DNA of 20,308 bases from CAYQUC01 sp048061315 (GTDB lineage: Bacteria > Pseudomonadota > Gammaproteobacteria > UBA6429 > Thiohalophilaceae): assembly GCA_048061315.1 (NCBI GenBank), contig JBGMRJ010000050.1, positions 1 through 20,308 on the forward strand, read 5' to 3'. Below the pieces are notes generated by a model. The model saw only the letters and a program-made list of their open reading frames with translations. It was not told where the DNA came from and searched no databases. Position 1 is the stretch's first letter. The number at the start of each line of letters is the position of its first letter. The translations under genes were made by a program, and so were the position numbers. Shown piece by piece: positions 1-6,702 of the stretch.

Positions 1-143
1 CGATCAGATGTAATTGGCAGATCTTCCATTACATCATATCCAACAACCGATACAATGGTATAGCCAATGACTGATATAAAAAGAAGGATTCCGACAATTA
101 GGCTTGTCATTACCAGTTTCTTATTATTTTCCATGAATGCCAT
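1..143 (-). CDS. N-terminus of an unidentified membrane protein (partial)
   Basis: This reading frame stays open to the left edge, so only about 47 N-terminal residues are visible. They start MAFMENNKKLVM and run into one hydrophobic stretch of about 20 residues (SLIVGILLFISVIGYTIVSV), then a polar segment at the edge. This is the layout of a signal anchor or first transmembrane helix, as in chemoreceptors, sensor kinases and diguanylate cyclases, but nothing visible tells these apart. I chose the ATG at 143 because an AGGGAG ribosome binding site lies nine bases upstream of it. An in-frame ATG at 170 has no such site. The gene is on the same strand as the two DUF1566 genes upstream of it. 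That it is a real gene is fairly sure; its family is unknown. Confidence 0.6.
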   Translation of the reverse strand, partial: MAFMENNKKLVMTSLIVGILLFISVIGYTIVSVVGYDVMEDLPITSD

Positions 144-320
144 TGGTTTGAGCTCCCTAAATGTAGACATTAACTATATCTGGTGGAGGTGGATGTGGTC
201 AATCTTTATTCAAATTAATTAGAGAAGTAATAACAAAATTAAGACTAACTCCAAAATATTTAAATTTGCCGCTATTTAATTTAGTTAAAATACTTCGTGT
301 ATTAATAAGTAAACCATAAA

Positions 321-845
321 TTATCGTCCTCCACGTACTAATCGTGTATATGCAGTTATACTTGAAATATCACCTCTATACGCACCTCCGGCACCAAAAT
401 TCATTAACCATACTAAAGTGTTAGCTGCAATCGCCCCATTTATAATAACAGGCGTTGATGTCCAGTATGGTTTAGATACTGTATTTATAAAAATACTACT
501 ATTAATTGATGGTATGCAACTTAATTCTAAGATACTCCCCAATTCTTTAATGTTAGGTAACCTCCAATCAGTGAATGTAGCAAAAGCCGATGAGTTTGCT
601 AATTTTAATGATTGAGCCCATGTCCCTGTTGTTGCCGCACCAGTATCGCAAGCTATAGTTGTTGTACTCAATCCTTCTGAGCACTGTTTCCACATTAATC
701 CCGTTTTTAAATGAGTTACTGTATGACTAACATTATCTACAATAAATTCCGTATTCGGAGTACTTTCCTTTAATGTAGAAGTATTACATACTGCAAAAGT
801 GAAATTTGATAAAAACAATAATATAGCAGAAAATATATATTTCAT
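321..845 (-). CDS. Small secreted DUF1566 (Lcl_C) domain protein
   Basis: This 174-residue protein has a Sec signal peptide (MKYIFSAILLFLSNFTFA, probable cleavage before VCNTS). Val directly before the Cys argues against a lipobox. The rest is a single DUF1566/Lcl_C domain. Its hallmarks are TGLMWKQC near residue 49, DWRLPNIKELGSI near 93, a YWTSTP motif near 127 and the closing RLVRGGR. The domain occurs at the C-terminus of Legionella collagen-like adhesin and in many secreted proteins, and is linked to surface or glycan binding; the ligand here is unknown. The start is supported by AAGGA eight bases upstream of the ATG. The gene lies 60 bases downstream of the large lipoprotein that ends in the same module, so the two are probably co-transcribed paralogues. 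Confidence 0.85.
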   Translation of the reverse strand: MKYIFSAILLFLSNFTFAVCNTSTLKESTPNTEFIVDNVSHTVTHLKTGLMWKQCSEGLSTTTIACDTGAATTGTWAQSLKLANSSAFATFTDWRLPNIKELGSILELSCIPSINSSIFINTVSKPYWTSTPVIINGAIAANTLVWLMNFGAGGAYRGDISSITAYTRLVRGGR

Positions 846-905
846 TTTTAAAGTCCTTATTAATTGAAACTTGAAATTTAGTTAAAATGTAAAAGCTAAT
901 AGTTA

Positions 906-3563
906 TTATTGCCTACCCCGAACTAAGCGAATATGATTTATTTGATTTTTTTTATCAATACCAAAAACACCATTAAATGTTGAATATACCGAAGCATAAT
1001 TGCCAGCCATGAAGCCAGTCGCATAAACAGTAGAAGAAGTCCAATATAATACTGAACTACGTGTATTTACAAAAAAATCACGATCAATCATTATTAAAGC
1101 AAAATCATCTTTATAATTTACAATAGATCTCATTTCCTCTAAATTTGGTAATCGCCAATCCGAGTAGCCACACAAACTAATTCGATTTATTTCAGCAACA
1201 TATTTTTCAGTATCACAATTTACAGTATCAAAACAAATTCCCCCATTTGGAGTTCCAGCATCGCCACCATTATTTAATGTATTACTGTTGTACCATGAAT
1301 ATGTGTAGAAACTAGATTGTAAACCAGAATCAGTTTTCGTCTCCCACATTAACCCGGTAATTGTATCTTGCACACAACTCCAAGGGGTTGTTGAATATCC
1401 CACAAGCCCCTTATTTTTATTTAGCATTGGATTACCGCTTGAATCTAATAATGTGAAACTAAATCCTGAAAAGCCATTGCTATTATTGGGATTTGATACA
1501 TCACGTCCAAATTCTCCATCTTGGTCAGGGAAACCAACTTGTGGGCAAGTAGTGAATTCAGTTGAAAAATTTACACAATTTACAACTCCCGTATCATTAA
1601 CAGTAGCTTGACTAACATTAATAGTTAAAACAGCAGTTTGCTGTGTAAACCCATTAGTAACAGTTAAATCAAGCTTCGTTGTAACTTCGAACGATACTAT
1701 TCTAGCAACATTCGCAGTTATTGCACCGATACTATAACTATTTCCATTGATTGGCGTGGCAGTTAAAGTACCAGTTCCATTATTAAAATCTGCAATTACG
1801 TTTATTTTTTGAAACCTTACAGTAGAATGATTACCTGCAGTAAAACTAACTATTACAGGATTTGCATTAACTGTAACACTTACTTTTTTAGTTGCTGATG
1901 TTTTTCCAGTTTGCGCAACCGTTAATGTATATATTGTAGTAACTTTAGGAAATAAATCTGGTGTAGTAAAAGTTTTATTCGTTGAATTTGTATTTCCTGC
2001 GAAAATCTCAGTAGCATCAATATTATTTCTAATTGTTCCAATACCATTTAAAAACGAAGCAGTTAGGGTCATGCTTTGACCATCTGATATTGGAGATTTA
2101 CTTACGGTGAAATTAGTAATTAATGGAATCCCCAGAGGAGTCGCAACATCGCTACCTACACTTGTTTGAGGCCCTTCATCACCATTTTGATTAATTGCTG
2201 AAACTCTATAAATATATGAGTTATCGTTTACAACAACTAATGAAGGGCTAGTAAGTAAAGTAGAATTAGCATTATGCTCAAAAGCATTTCCTGCAATCGG
2301 GTCTGCATTTAATTTAGTAAAATTACCAATATTATTTACTTTTACATATAAATTATATGATACAGCTGAAGTAATTTTTAGCCATGATAAATTTACTATT
2401 TTGTTTCCAGCAATTGCGGTAACTTTCTCTGCTGTTGGAAAACTAAGTACTCCAAGTGGAGTAACTGCACCACTACTAAATACCTTTAAACTTTGTTGTC
2501 CTCCTGCATTCGCCGTAACTGCATACTGGTAAGTTTGAGTATTTTTTAATTTCGAATGGGTAAAACTTGTTCCTGTTAGTGGAGCCGATGTTGTTATTGG
2601 TGAGTAACTACTACCATTATCAACAGATACATAAACAATATAGGTAATAGGTTGAGTAATACCAGCGATATTTGGTGCTGCTGTCCAGCTAATATCCACA
2701 CTTCTATCATGAGGTACAGCAATAACATTTTTTGGTTGTGTTGGTAATACGTCAGTTGTAGTTGACATATTTGTACCAAATTTTGTTGTAATATCAGATA
2801 CAAATTTATTTCCTTTAAGATCTTTCGCCTGAGTTATAGTCACTAAATAATTAGAATTGGCATTCAAATATGTTGCAGTTGGCAACGAATATGTTGCGGT
2901 ATAAGTTACTTGATCGTAATTAAGTATTAAACTTGGAGCAGGAATTGTACTACCAATTTCTTCTATACTAAAACCACTCTCAATGCTGGTTTTATCCATT
3001 TCTTCACTAAACGATACAACAATATCTGTTACTCTCGAAACTGTTTCGTTTAAGCCAGGTTGTATTCCTGTAAGTGTTGGAATAGTTGTTGTTGAAAACT
3101 CCCAAGACACATCACTCATTGGATTTTTATTTGAATCTTTGATTCCTATTAATGTTAACCTATAACGAGTTTCACTTAAATAATTAAACTTAATTGGATC
3201 ATTAGTACTAGGCCGAATTATTAGTTTGTTACCTTCTACAGATACGGCAACAGATACTCTTTCATTTATTAATAACTGAGCAGTTCCATCATTAAAATTA
3301 TTTGGATTTGGAGTTTGGTACTTGAGTAAAACAACGTTGTTTTCTGTAACAGTATCAATCGACTCGTTAAATGTAATCGTTATAGGTTGAAAAATATCAA
3401 CATCAATTTCACGTGCATTGGGACTTTTACTCGAAATGACAGGAGGTGTTTTATCTTTATCGGGAATCGCACCGCCACCGCCGCCGCCTCCACAAGCTGA
3501 TAATAAAAACAAATAGGATAAAGTTAATAAAGTGATTTTTAATGGGAGATTAACTTTTAACAC
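906..3563 (-). CDS. Large surface lipoprotein: Ig-like and FN3 modules with C-terminal DUF1566 domain
   Basis: This 885-residue protein begins with a lipoprotein signal (lipobox LSAC, Cys24) followed by seven glycines, a flexible tether common in environmental gammaproteobacterial lipoproteins. The Ig-like module at about 38-160 opens TPPVISSKSPNA and resembles the bacterial Big_5/SbsA type. A second one follows at about 160-265. FN3-like repeats follow at about 275-370 and 375-475, each ending near VTPLG or VATPLG. Two more beta-sandwich stretches cover about 480-655. The C-terminal 190 residues are a DUF1566/Lcl_C domain (TGLMWETKT, DWRLPNLEEMRSI, YWTSST, IRLVRGRQ). It is probably outer-membrane anchored with a binding module at the tip. 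Translation starts at GTG, seven bases after AGGAG. That AGGAG sits in the downstream arm of a hairpin, so translation may be controlled. The exact domain borders are estimates. Confidence 0.85.
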   Translation of the reverse strand: MLKVNLPLKITLLTLSYLFLLSACGGGGGGGAIPDKDKTPPVISSKSPNAREIDVDIFQPITITFNESIDTVTENNVVLLKYQTPNPNNFNDGTAQLLINERVSVAVSVEGNKLIIRPSTNDPIKFNYLSETRYRLTLIGIKDSNKNPMSDVSWEFSTTTIPTLTGIQPGLNETVSRVTDIVVSFSEEMDKTSIESGFSIEEIGSTIPAPSLILNYDQVTYTATYSLPTATYLNANSNYLVTITQAKDLKGNKFVSDITTKFGTNMSTTTDVLPTQPKNVIAVPHDRSVDISWTAAPNIAGITQPITYIVYVSVDNGSSYSPITTSAPLTGTSFTHSKLKNTQTYQYAVTANAGGQQSLKVFSSGAVTPLGVLSFPTAEKVTAIAGNKIVNLSWLKITSAVSYNLYVKVNNIGNFTKLNADPIAGNAFEHNANSTLLTSPSLVVVNDNSYIYRVSAINQNGDEGPQTSVGSDVATPLGIPLITNFTVSKSPISDGQSMTLTASFLNGIGTIRNNIDATEIFAGNTNSTNKTFTTPDLFPKVTTIYTLTVAQTGKTSATKKVSVTVNANPVIVSFTAGNHSTVRFQKINVIADFNNGTGTLTATPINGNSYSIGAITANVARIVSFEVTTKLDLTVTNGFTQQTAVLTINVSQATVNDTGVVNCVNFSTEFTTCPQVGFPDQDGEFGRDVSNPNNSNGFSGFSFTLLDSSGNPMLNKNKGLVGYSTTPWSCVQDTITGLMWETKTDSGLQSSFYTYSWYNSNTLNNGGDAGTPNGGICFDTVNCDTEKYVAEINRISLCGYSDWRLPNLEEMRSIVNYKDDFALIMIDRDFFVNTRSSVLYWTSSTVYATGFMAGNYASVYSTFNGVFGIDKKNQINHIRLVRGRQ

Positions 3564-3571
3564 GGTAGGGC

Positions 3572-3606
3572 TCCTGGTTTAAAGTTCAGAGAAAATCCAA
3601 CCAGGA
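3572..3606 (-). promoter_or_regulatory. Leader hairpin covering the Shine-Dalgarno of the large lipoprotein gene
   Basis: On the minus-strand transcript, TCCTGGTT (3606-3599) pairs perfectly with AACCAGGA (3579-3572) around a 19-base loop. The downstream arm holds four of the five bases of the AGGAG ribosome binding site (3575-3571) used by the GTG start at 3563. Folding would therefore hide the site. One GGA lies in the loop (GGTTGGATT region) and one in the ribosome binding site. This is the arrangement often seen at CsrA/RsmA-repressed leaders. The pairing is read directly from the sequence; the regulatory role is inferred. Confidence 0.4.
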
Positions 3607-3768
3607 AGTAAATTAATTGATACCTTTCCATGGTTCGATCGTTGCATTCCATCTGCTTAGAAAACGGTTAGTAAGGCTTTCAATTTTACAAATATGGTTA
3701 CTTAATGTCCAGTGATAAAAGACAAAATTAAACATACAAAGATTGTAAAACGATTAATTAACGTACAT

Positions 3769-3933
3769 TCATTTTTTAGTTTTAAGATACCCAACCTCGG
3801 CGCGATAAAGACCCACATGTCGCGGTGCATAACACGCAAAATCAACACGCTGACCACAAACGCGATTCAGGTAAAGCGATACATCATCCCCTAACTTCAG
3901 CGTATCCCCCTGCTTAAAAGTTATTTCAGTTAA
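3769..3933 (-). pseudogene. CsrA-like (carbon storage regulator) remnant without start codon
   Basis: The translated segment reads ITFKQGDTLKLGDDVSLYL, then NRVCGQRVDFACYAPRHVG, then LYRAEVGYLKTKK and a stop. It aligns without gaps to E. coli CsrA from memory. Shared positions include T5, G9, T11, L12, G15, D16, V18, V25, G27, V30, A36, P37, V40, R44 and E46. The RNA-contacting Arg44 is kept, but Arg6 and Arg7 read Phe and Lys. The codon where CsrA's Met1 would lie is TTA. No ATG, GTG or TTG occurs in this frame back to the preceding stop, which ends at 4033. The stretch is visibly GC-richer than its flanks. A decayed or truncated gene is the simplest reading. It could instead be a CsrA-like domain that starts at a rare codon. 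Confidence 0.5.
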
Positions 3934-3946
3934 TTGTCGTCCTTGA

Positions 3947-4120
3947 GATGATGTTCCTAAAACTAAGGAAGCATTAAAACATCTTGAACTATTTTTAAAG
4001 GATGTTACAGATGAATTATCAAACCAAAATGTTCACCCTAAAATGCAAGATATGCACCTTGTATTAGTCATTAATACCTTTCAATACTGGGAATATCTAG
4101 GGATATATACAAGTTATTGA
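3947..4120 (+). pseudogene. Orphan reading-frame fragment, possibly a gene remnant
   Basis: Between stops at 3944-3946 and 4118-4120 this frame encodes 57 residues that look protein-like (KEALKHLELFLKDVTDELSN, then QNVHPKMQDMHLVLVINTF and QYWEYLGIYTSY). They are a charged amphipathic helix followed by a hydrophobic and aromatic end. There is no start codon before an internal ATG two-thirds of the way along, and no ribosome binding site. It could be the 3' end of a lost gene. I recognise no family, and the stretch is short enough to be open by chance. It starts almost exactly where the CsrA-like similarity on the other strand stops, which suggests a recombination junction near 3935-3950. Confidence 0.25.
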
Positions 4121-4141
4121 TATTACAAAAATAAGAGTCAG

Positions 4142-5053
4142 TTACTCACGCACACAGCTATACCGCACTTCTTGCGTATCTAAAAATTCTTCTGCCTGTT
4201 CACCATGCAAAATCGCGAGGGTTGCTAAAATACCGGCATCGGTGCAAGTCTCGGCGATAACCGTGACTGAATGCGGTGCATTTTGAATTGGCCAGCCGGT
4301 GTGAGGATCTAATATATGGCTGTAGCGGATTCCGTCTTTTAATAAATACCGTCGGACATCACCACTGGTGGCAACTGCACCTTGCGCGAGCTCAAAGTTA
4401 TCTGCGGTATTTTTTATTTTCTTATTTGCGCTTACATTTGGTGATGCCGGGTTTTCAACGCCAATATACCAACCTTTGCCATTGTTGCGCGGATGTGTGA
4501 CAACCAGATCACCACCAAAATTCAGTAGTATACTGGCAGTGCTTTTTTGTTTTAACATTAGTGCAACGCGATCGACTGCGTATTCTTTTCCGATTCCGCC
4601 AAAATCAATTTGCATTTTTTCGGGCATGATTAATTCCGGGCGTTGCCATTGTATTTTTTGCCAGCCAACGTATTTTAAAACATCCGTTACTTGTTGTTGG
4701 CTGGGGATTTTATCACTGCCATCAAAGTGCCAGGCTTCGCGTAATACGCCTGATGTAATATCGAATAGGCCATCACTGAGCTCATAACATTGTTGTGCAT
4801 AATCTAATAAATTAGCGGTTTCATCATCAACCGTAACTGCTGTTCCAGCGGCATTATTAATTTTATAAACAATGTTATCCGAACGGTATCGGCTAAATTT
4901 ATGTTCGATGCGGATGGCTTCTTGTTGTGCCAATTCGGTTAATTCGCGCGCCTGTTTTGCTTGCGTTACTTCGATCAGTAATTCGCAGGGACTGGCCATT
5001 GCCTGAAACCGACCTATCCAGTAATCTTTTGATTTTTCGAGTGTTACTGTCAT
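4142..5053 (-). CDS. apbE: ApbE-family FAD:protein FMN transferase, no export signal
   Basis: This 303-residue protein belongs to the family that moves FMN from FAD onto a Thr or Ser of a target protein (flavinylation). Family motifs appear in order: FSRYRSDNIVYKIN (53-66), DGLFDITSGVL (94-104), IDFGGIGKEYAVD (149-161), LLNFGGDLV (176-184), AVATSGDVRRY (226-236) and SHILDPHTGWPI (245-256). The usual C-terminal Mg2+ motif DAL[SA]T is altered to TDAGILAT (271-278), with the Asp two residues early. Classical ApbE is a periplasmic lipoprotein. This one has no signal peptide, and the frame upstream of the ATG closes at a stop within ten codons, so it is predicted to be cytoplasmic. It is the last gene of the thioredoxin/DUF4266/DUF3570 operon, 91 bases after the DUF3570 stop and beyond a strong hairpin. 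The ribosome binding site is poor. Confidence 0.9.
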   Translation of the reverse strand: MTVTLEKSKDYWIGRFQAMASPCELLIEVTQAKQARELTELAQQEAIRIEHKFSRYRSDNIVYKINNAAGTAVTVDDETANLLDYAQQCYELSDGLFDITSGVLREAWHFDGSDKIPSQQQVTDVLKYVGWQKIQWQRPELIMPEKMQIDFGGIGKEYAVDRVALMLKQKSTASILLNFGGDLVVTHPRNNGKGWYIGVENPASPNVSANKKIKNTADNFELAQGAVATSGDVRRYLLKDGIRYSHILDPHTGWPIQNAPHSVTVIAETCTDAGILATLAILHGEQAEEFLDTQEVRYSCVRE

Positions 5054-5093
5054 GGTTATGAGTTTAACAAAGAAATGAACTTATTGGAGAAGC

Positions 5094-5124
5094 TTCGCAG
5101 TCACGAAAGTATCGTGACTGCGAA
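5094..5124 (-). other. 13-bp perfect intercistronic hairpin between DUF3570 and apbE genes
   Basis: TTCGCAGTCACGA (5094-5106) and TCGTGACTGCGAA (5112-5124) are exact reverse complements around a five-base loop. No U-run follows on either strand, so it is not a standard intrinsic terminator. It lies 20 bases after the DUF3570 stop and 40 bases before the apbE start. An mRNA-stabilising or processing stem, a partial terminator that lowers apbE expression, or a REP-like or protein-binding palindrome are all possible. Confidence 0.7.
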
Positions 5125-5144
5125 ATAACTGGGAAAATATGAGA

Positions 5145-6413
5145 TTAAAAGACGGTGCTATAGCCAATTTGAAAAATTATAGCTTCGACATCATCAAAGG
5201 GCGCATCACCACTTTCGCTTTGTTGCGTCATTTGCTCGATGCGAATATTAAACTCGGTGGTATTGGTAATTTCCACACCGTATTTAAAACCAAATGTTGT
5301 GGTGCTCATATCGGCTAAACGGTAATCTGCACTGGCATAGGTTGGAGTATTGTTCAGCACCAGATTATAATTATAAAAATCTGCTTTATCTTGCAAGTAA
5401 TAACGTAAATGTGGCTCAATATAATGCCCGCCACCCATTTCAAAGCGGTATCGACCATCAATAGTGTGTGAGGAAATACCCCAATCATCCCAATAATAAC
5501 GGTAACTGACATTCACAACATCTTGACCAAAGGAGTGTACTGTTTTCCAGAAAAGTGCCTGACGGGTTCGTGAGTCCGGACGTTTTTCATATAAATATAA
5601 ATAATTATTTGGAGTTGTGCCTGGTGCCAAATCACCATTAGCATCATAAACGGATAACAATTTATACGGATCGGTTAGATAGCCATCATCCATTCCAAAG
5701 TTGATATTAAATTGCATTAAGGTTCGTCGGCTGATAATTTGTGTTAAACCAAACAGTATATCGGCAACATTTTTATTCTCAGTATCACCAATGGTTTCTT
5801 TTTTACCTGCCGGGGTTGTTAGAACTTCGGAATACGGTTTGGTTACACCACCCAGAGGATCGATAGTTTCAAAGTTATATGATGCTCCGGCTGTCCAGGT
5901 GCGTAATCGCTGGTTTGTATCCCAACTAAAGGTTGCTGCTAATCCGACTGAGGTGTAATCGATCTCTTTGGAAAAATTGAATGAGTAAATCCCTTTTGAA
6001 GTTTCACTCATGGGTTTTTCCCAATCTAATGACAATGCTGCGCGACTTTCACGAAAATTAGGATCAGTTGGTGTTTGATTAGCTGGTGTTGTATAGACTG
6101 CACTACCTGACACTCGTGAGAATGATTGCGGCAATGGTTGTTTGGTTGCACCATTAGGGGATGAACCCGTGAGGCTGTCAAAGACTAACCGCATACCAAT
6201 AAATTCATCTTCATCGATTTGTTTTCGTATTGATACAACTGGCTCAATGGCCGTTACCCTGTCTGTTTCACTGTAGTATAAAATTGCAGAATCAACTTGC
6301 CAGGTTTTATCGGGAGTTTCAGCATTGACGATTCCGGTGGTACTTACCAACATCGTTGTTGTCGCAAGTGCTAATGCACTTTTAATTTTTTTAGGTTTGC
6401 GTTTTAGTTGCAT
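5145..6413 (-). CDS. DUF3570 protein, predicted outer-membrane beta-barrel
   Basis: This 422-residue protein has a clear signal peptide (MQLKRKPKKIKSALALATTT to about Ala31, cut before ETP). It then runs in alternating polar and aromatic strands and ends IIFQIGYSTVF. A terminal Phe on an amphipathic strand is the classic outer-membrane barrel assembly signal. The conserved-looking N-terminal block MRLVFDSLTGSSPNGATKQP (74-93) is the part I associate with the DUF3570 family. DSLTGSS within it resembles, with one Ala-to-Ser change, the D-x-x-[ST]-G-A-[ST] motif used by ApbE. The ATG lies inside the last codons of the DUF4266 gene, and that gene's glycine codons supply the GGAGG ribosome binding site nine bases upstream, so translation is probably coupled. 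Function is unknown; a channel or secreted-factor port for the cluster is an inference. Confidence 0.85.
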   Translation of the reverse strand: MQLKRKPKKIKSALALATTTMLVSTTGIVNAETPDKTWQVDSAILYYSETDRVTAIEPVVSIRKQIDEDEFIGMRLVFDSLTGSSPNGATKQPLPQSFSRVSGSAVYTTPANQTPTDPNFRESRAALSLDWEKPMSETSKGIYSFNFSKEIDYTSVGLAATFSWDTNQRLRTWTAGASYNFETIDPLGGVTKPYSEVLTTPAGKKETIGDTENKNVADILFGLTQIISRRTLMQFNINFGMDDGYLTDPYKLLSVYDANGDLAPGTTPNNYLYLYEKRPDSRTRQALFWKTVHSFGQDVVNVSYRYYWDDWGISSHTIDGRYRFEMGGGHYIEPHLRYYLQDKADFYNYNLVLNNTPTYASADYRLADMSTTTFGFKYGVEITNTTEFNIRIEQMTQQSESGDAPFDDVEAIIFQIGYSTVF

Positions 6414-6622
6414 CCGCAGCCACCTCCACCAACGCCTGAACCGCCACTGGAGCTTTCTTTACTGTAATTGATATGATCATCCAGAAAACTATCTAACGGA
6501 TGAGAATCCAGTTGCATTTTCTTTTGAGCCAGGAGATCACGATCCCATGGTTGTACTGTTTCCACCGTGCAAGCATTTAACAAAATCATAACCACAAGCA
6601 GTGTCGCAAATCGAAATATCAT
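6404..6622 (-). CDS. DUF4266 small lipoprotein with GGGGCGCN C-terminal tail
   Basis: This 72-residue protein has a lipobox LNAC (Cys18), a central block VQPWDRDLLAQKKMQLD, a run with several His and Asp (SHPLDSFLDDHINYSKE), and a Gly/Ser-rich tail ending GGGGCGCN. That tail and the PWxRxxLA block are what I recall as the DUF4266 signature. Two Cys separated by Gly at the extreme C-terminus suggest metal binding, a redox disulfide, or a site for processing or modification. The thioredoxin-like protein encoded just upstream is a plausible partner. The ATG is preceded by GGAG at seven bases. The gene starts 81 bases downstream of the thioredoxin stop and overlaps the DUF3570 start by ten bases. 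Its biochemical role is not known to me. Confidence 0.85.
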   Translation of the reverse strand: MIFRFATLLVVMILLNACTVETVQPWDRDLLAQKKMQLDSHPLDSFLDDHINYSKESSSGGSGVGGGGCGCN

Positions 6623-6702
6623 TACATAACTCCAGATTTTTATATCAATAGTTTAATAATTAAAGAACAGGATCTTGACTGCTTAGGGTGGGTGAGAATC
6701 AA

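Noticed and set aside
3470..3495. GGN-type trinucleotide tract as a phase-variation switch in the large lipoprotein
   Set aside because: Changes in units of three only alter the number of glycines after the lipid anchor and would not switch the frame. The tract is also short and mixed in codon use.
3564..3768. Possible cyclic-di-GMP riboswitch upstream of the large lipoprotein gene
   Set aside because: A GAAAGCC-like stretch on the minus strand recalls part of the class I consensus, but the conserved paired elements and the rest of the core could not be found.
4276..4787. Plus-strand open frames of 74 and 139 residues inside the ApbE gene
   Set aside because: They lie wholly antisense to a gene with clear family motifs, have no ribosome binding site and show no protein-like composition.
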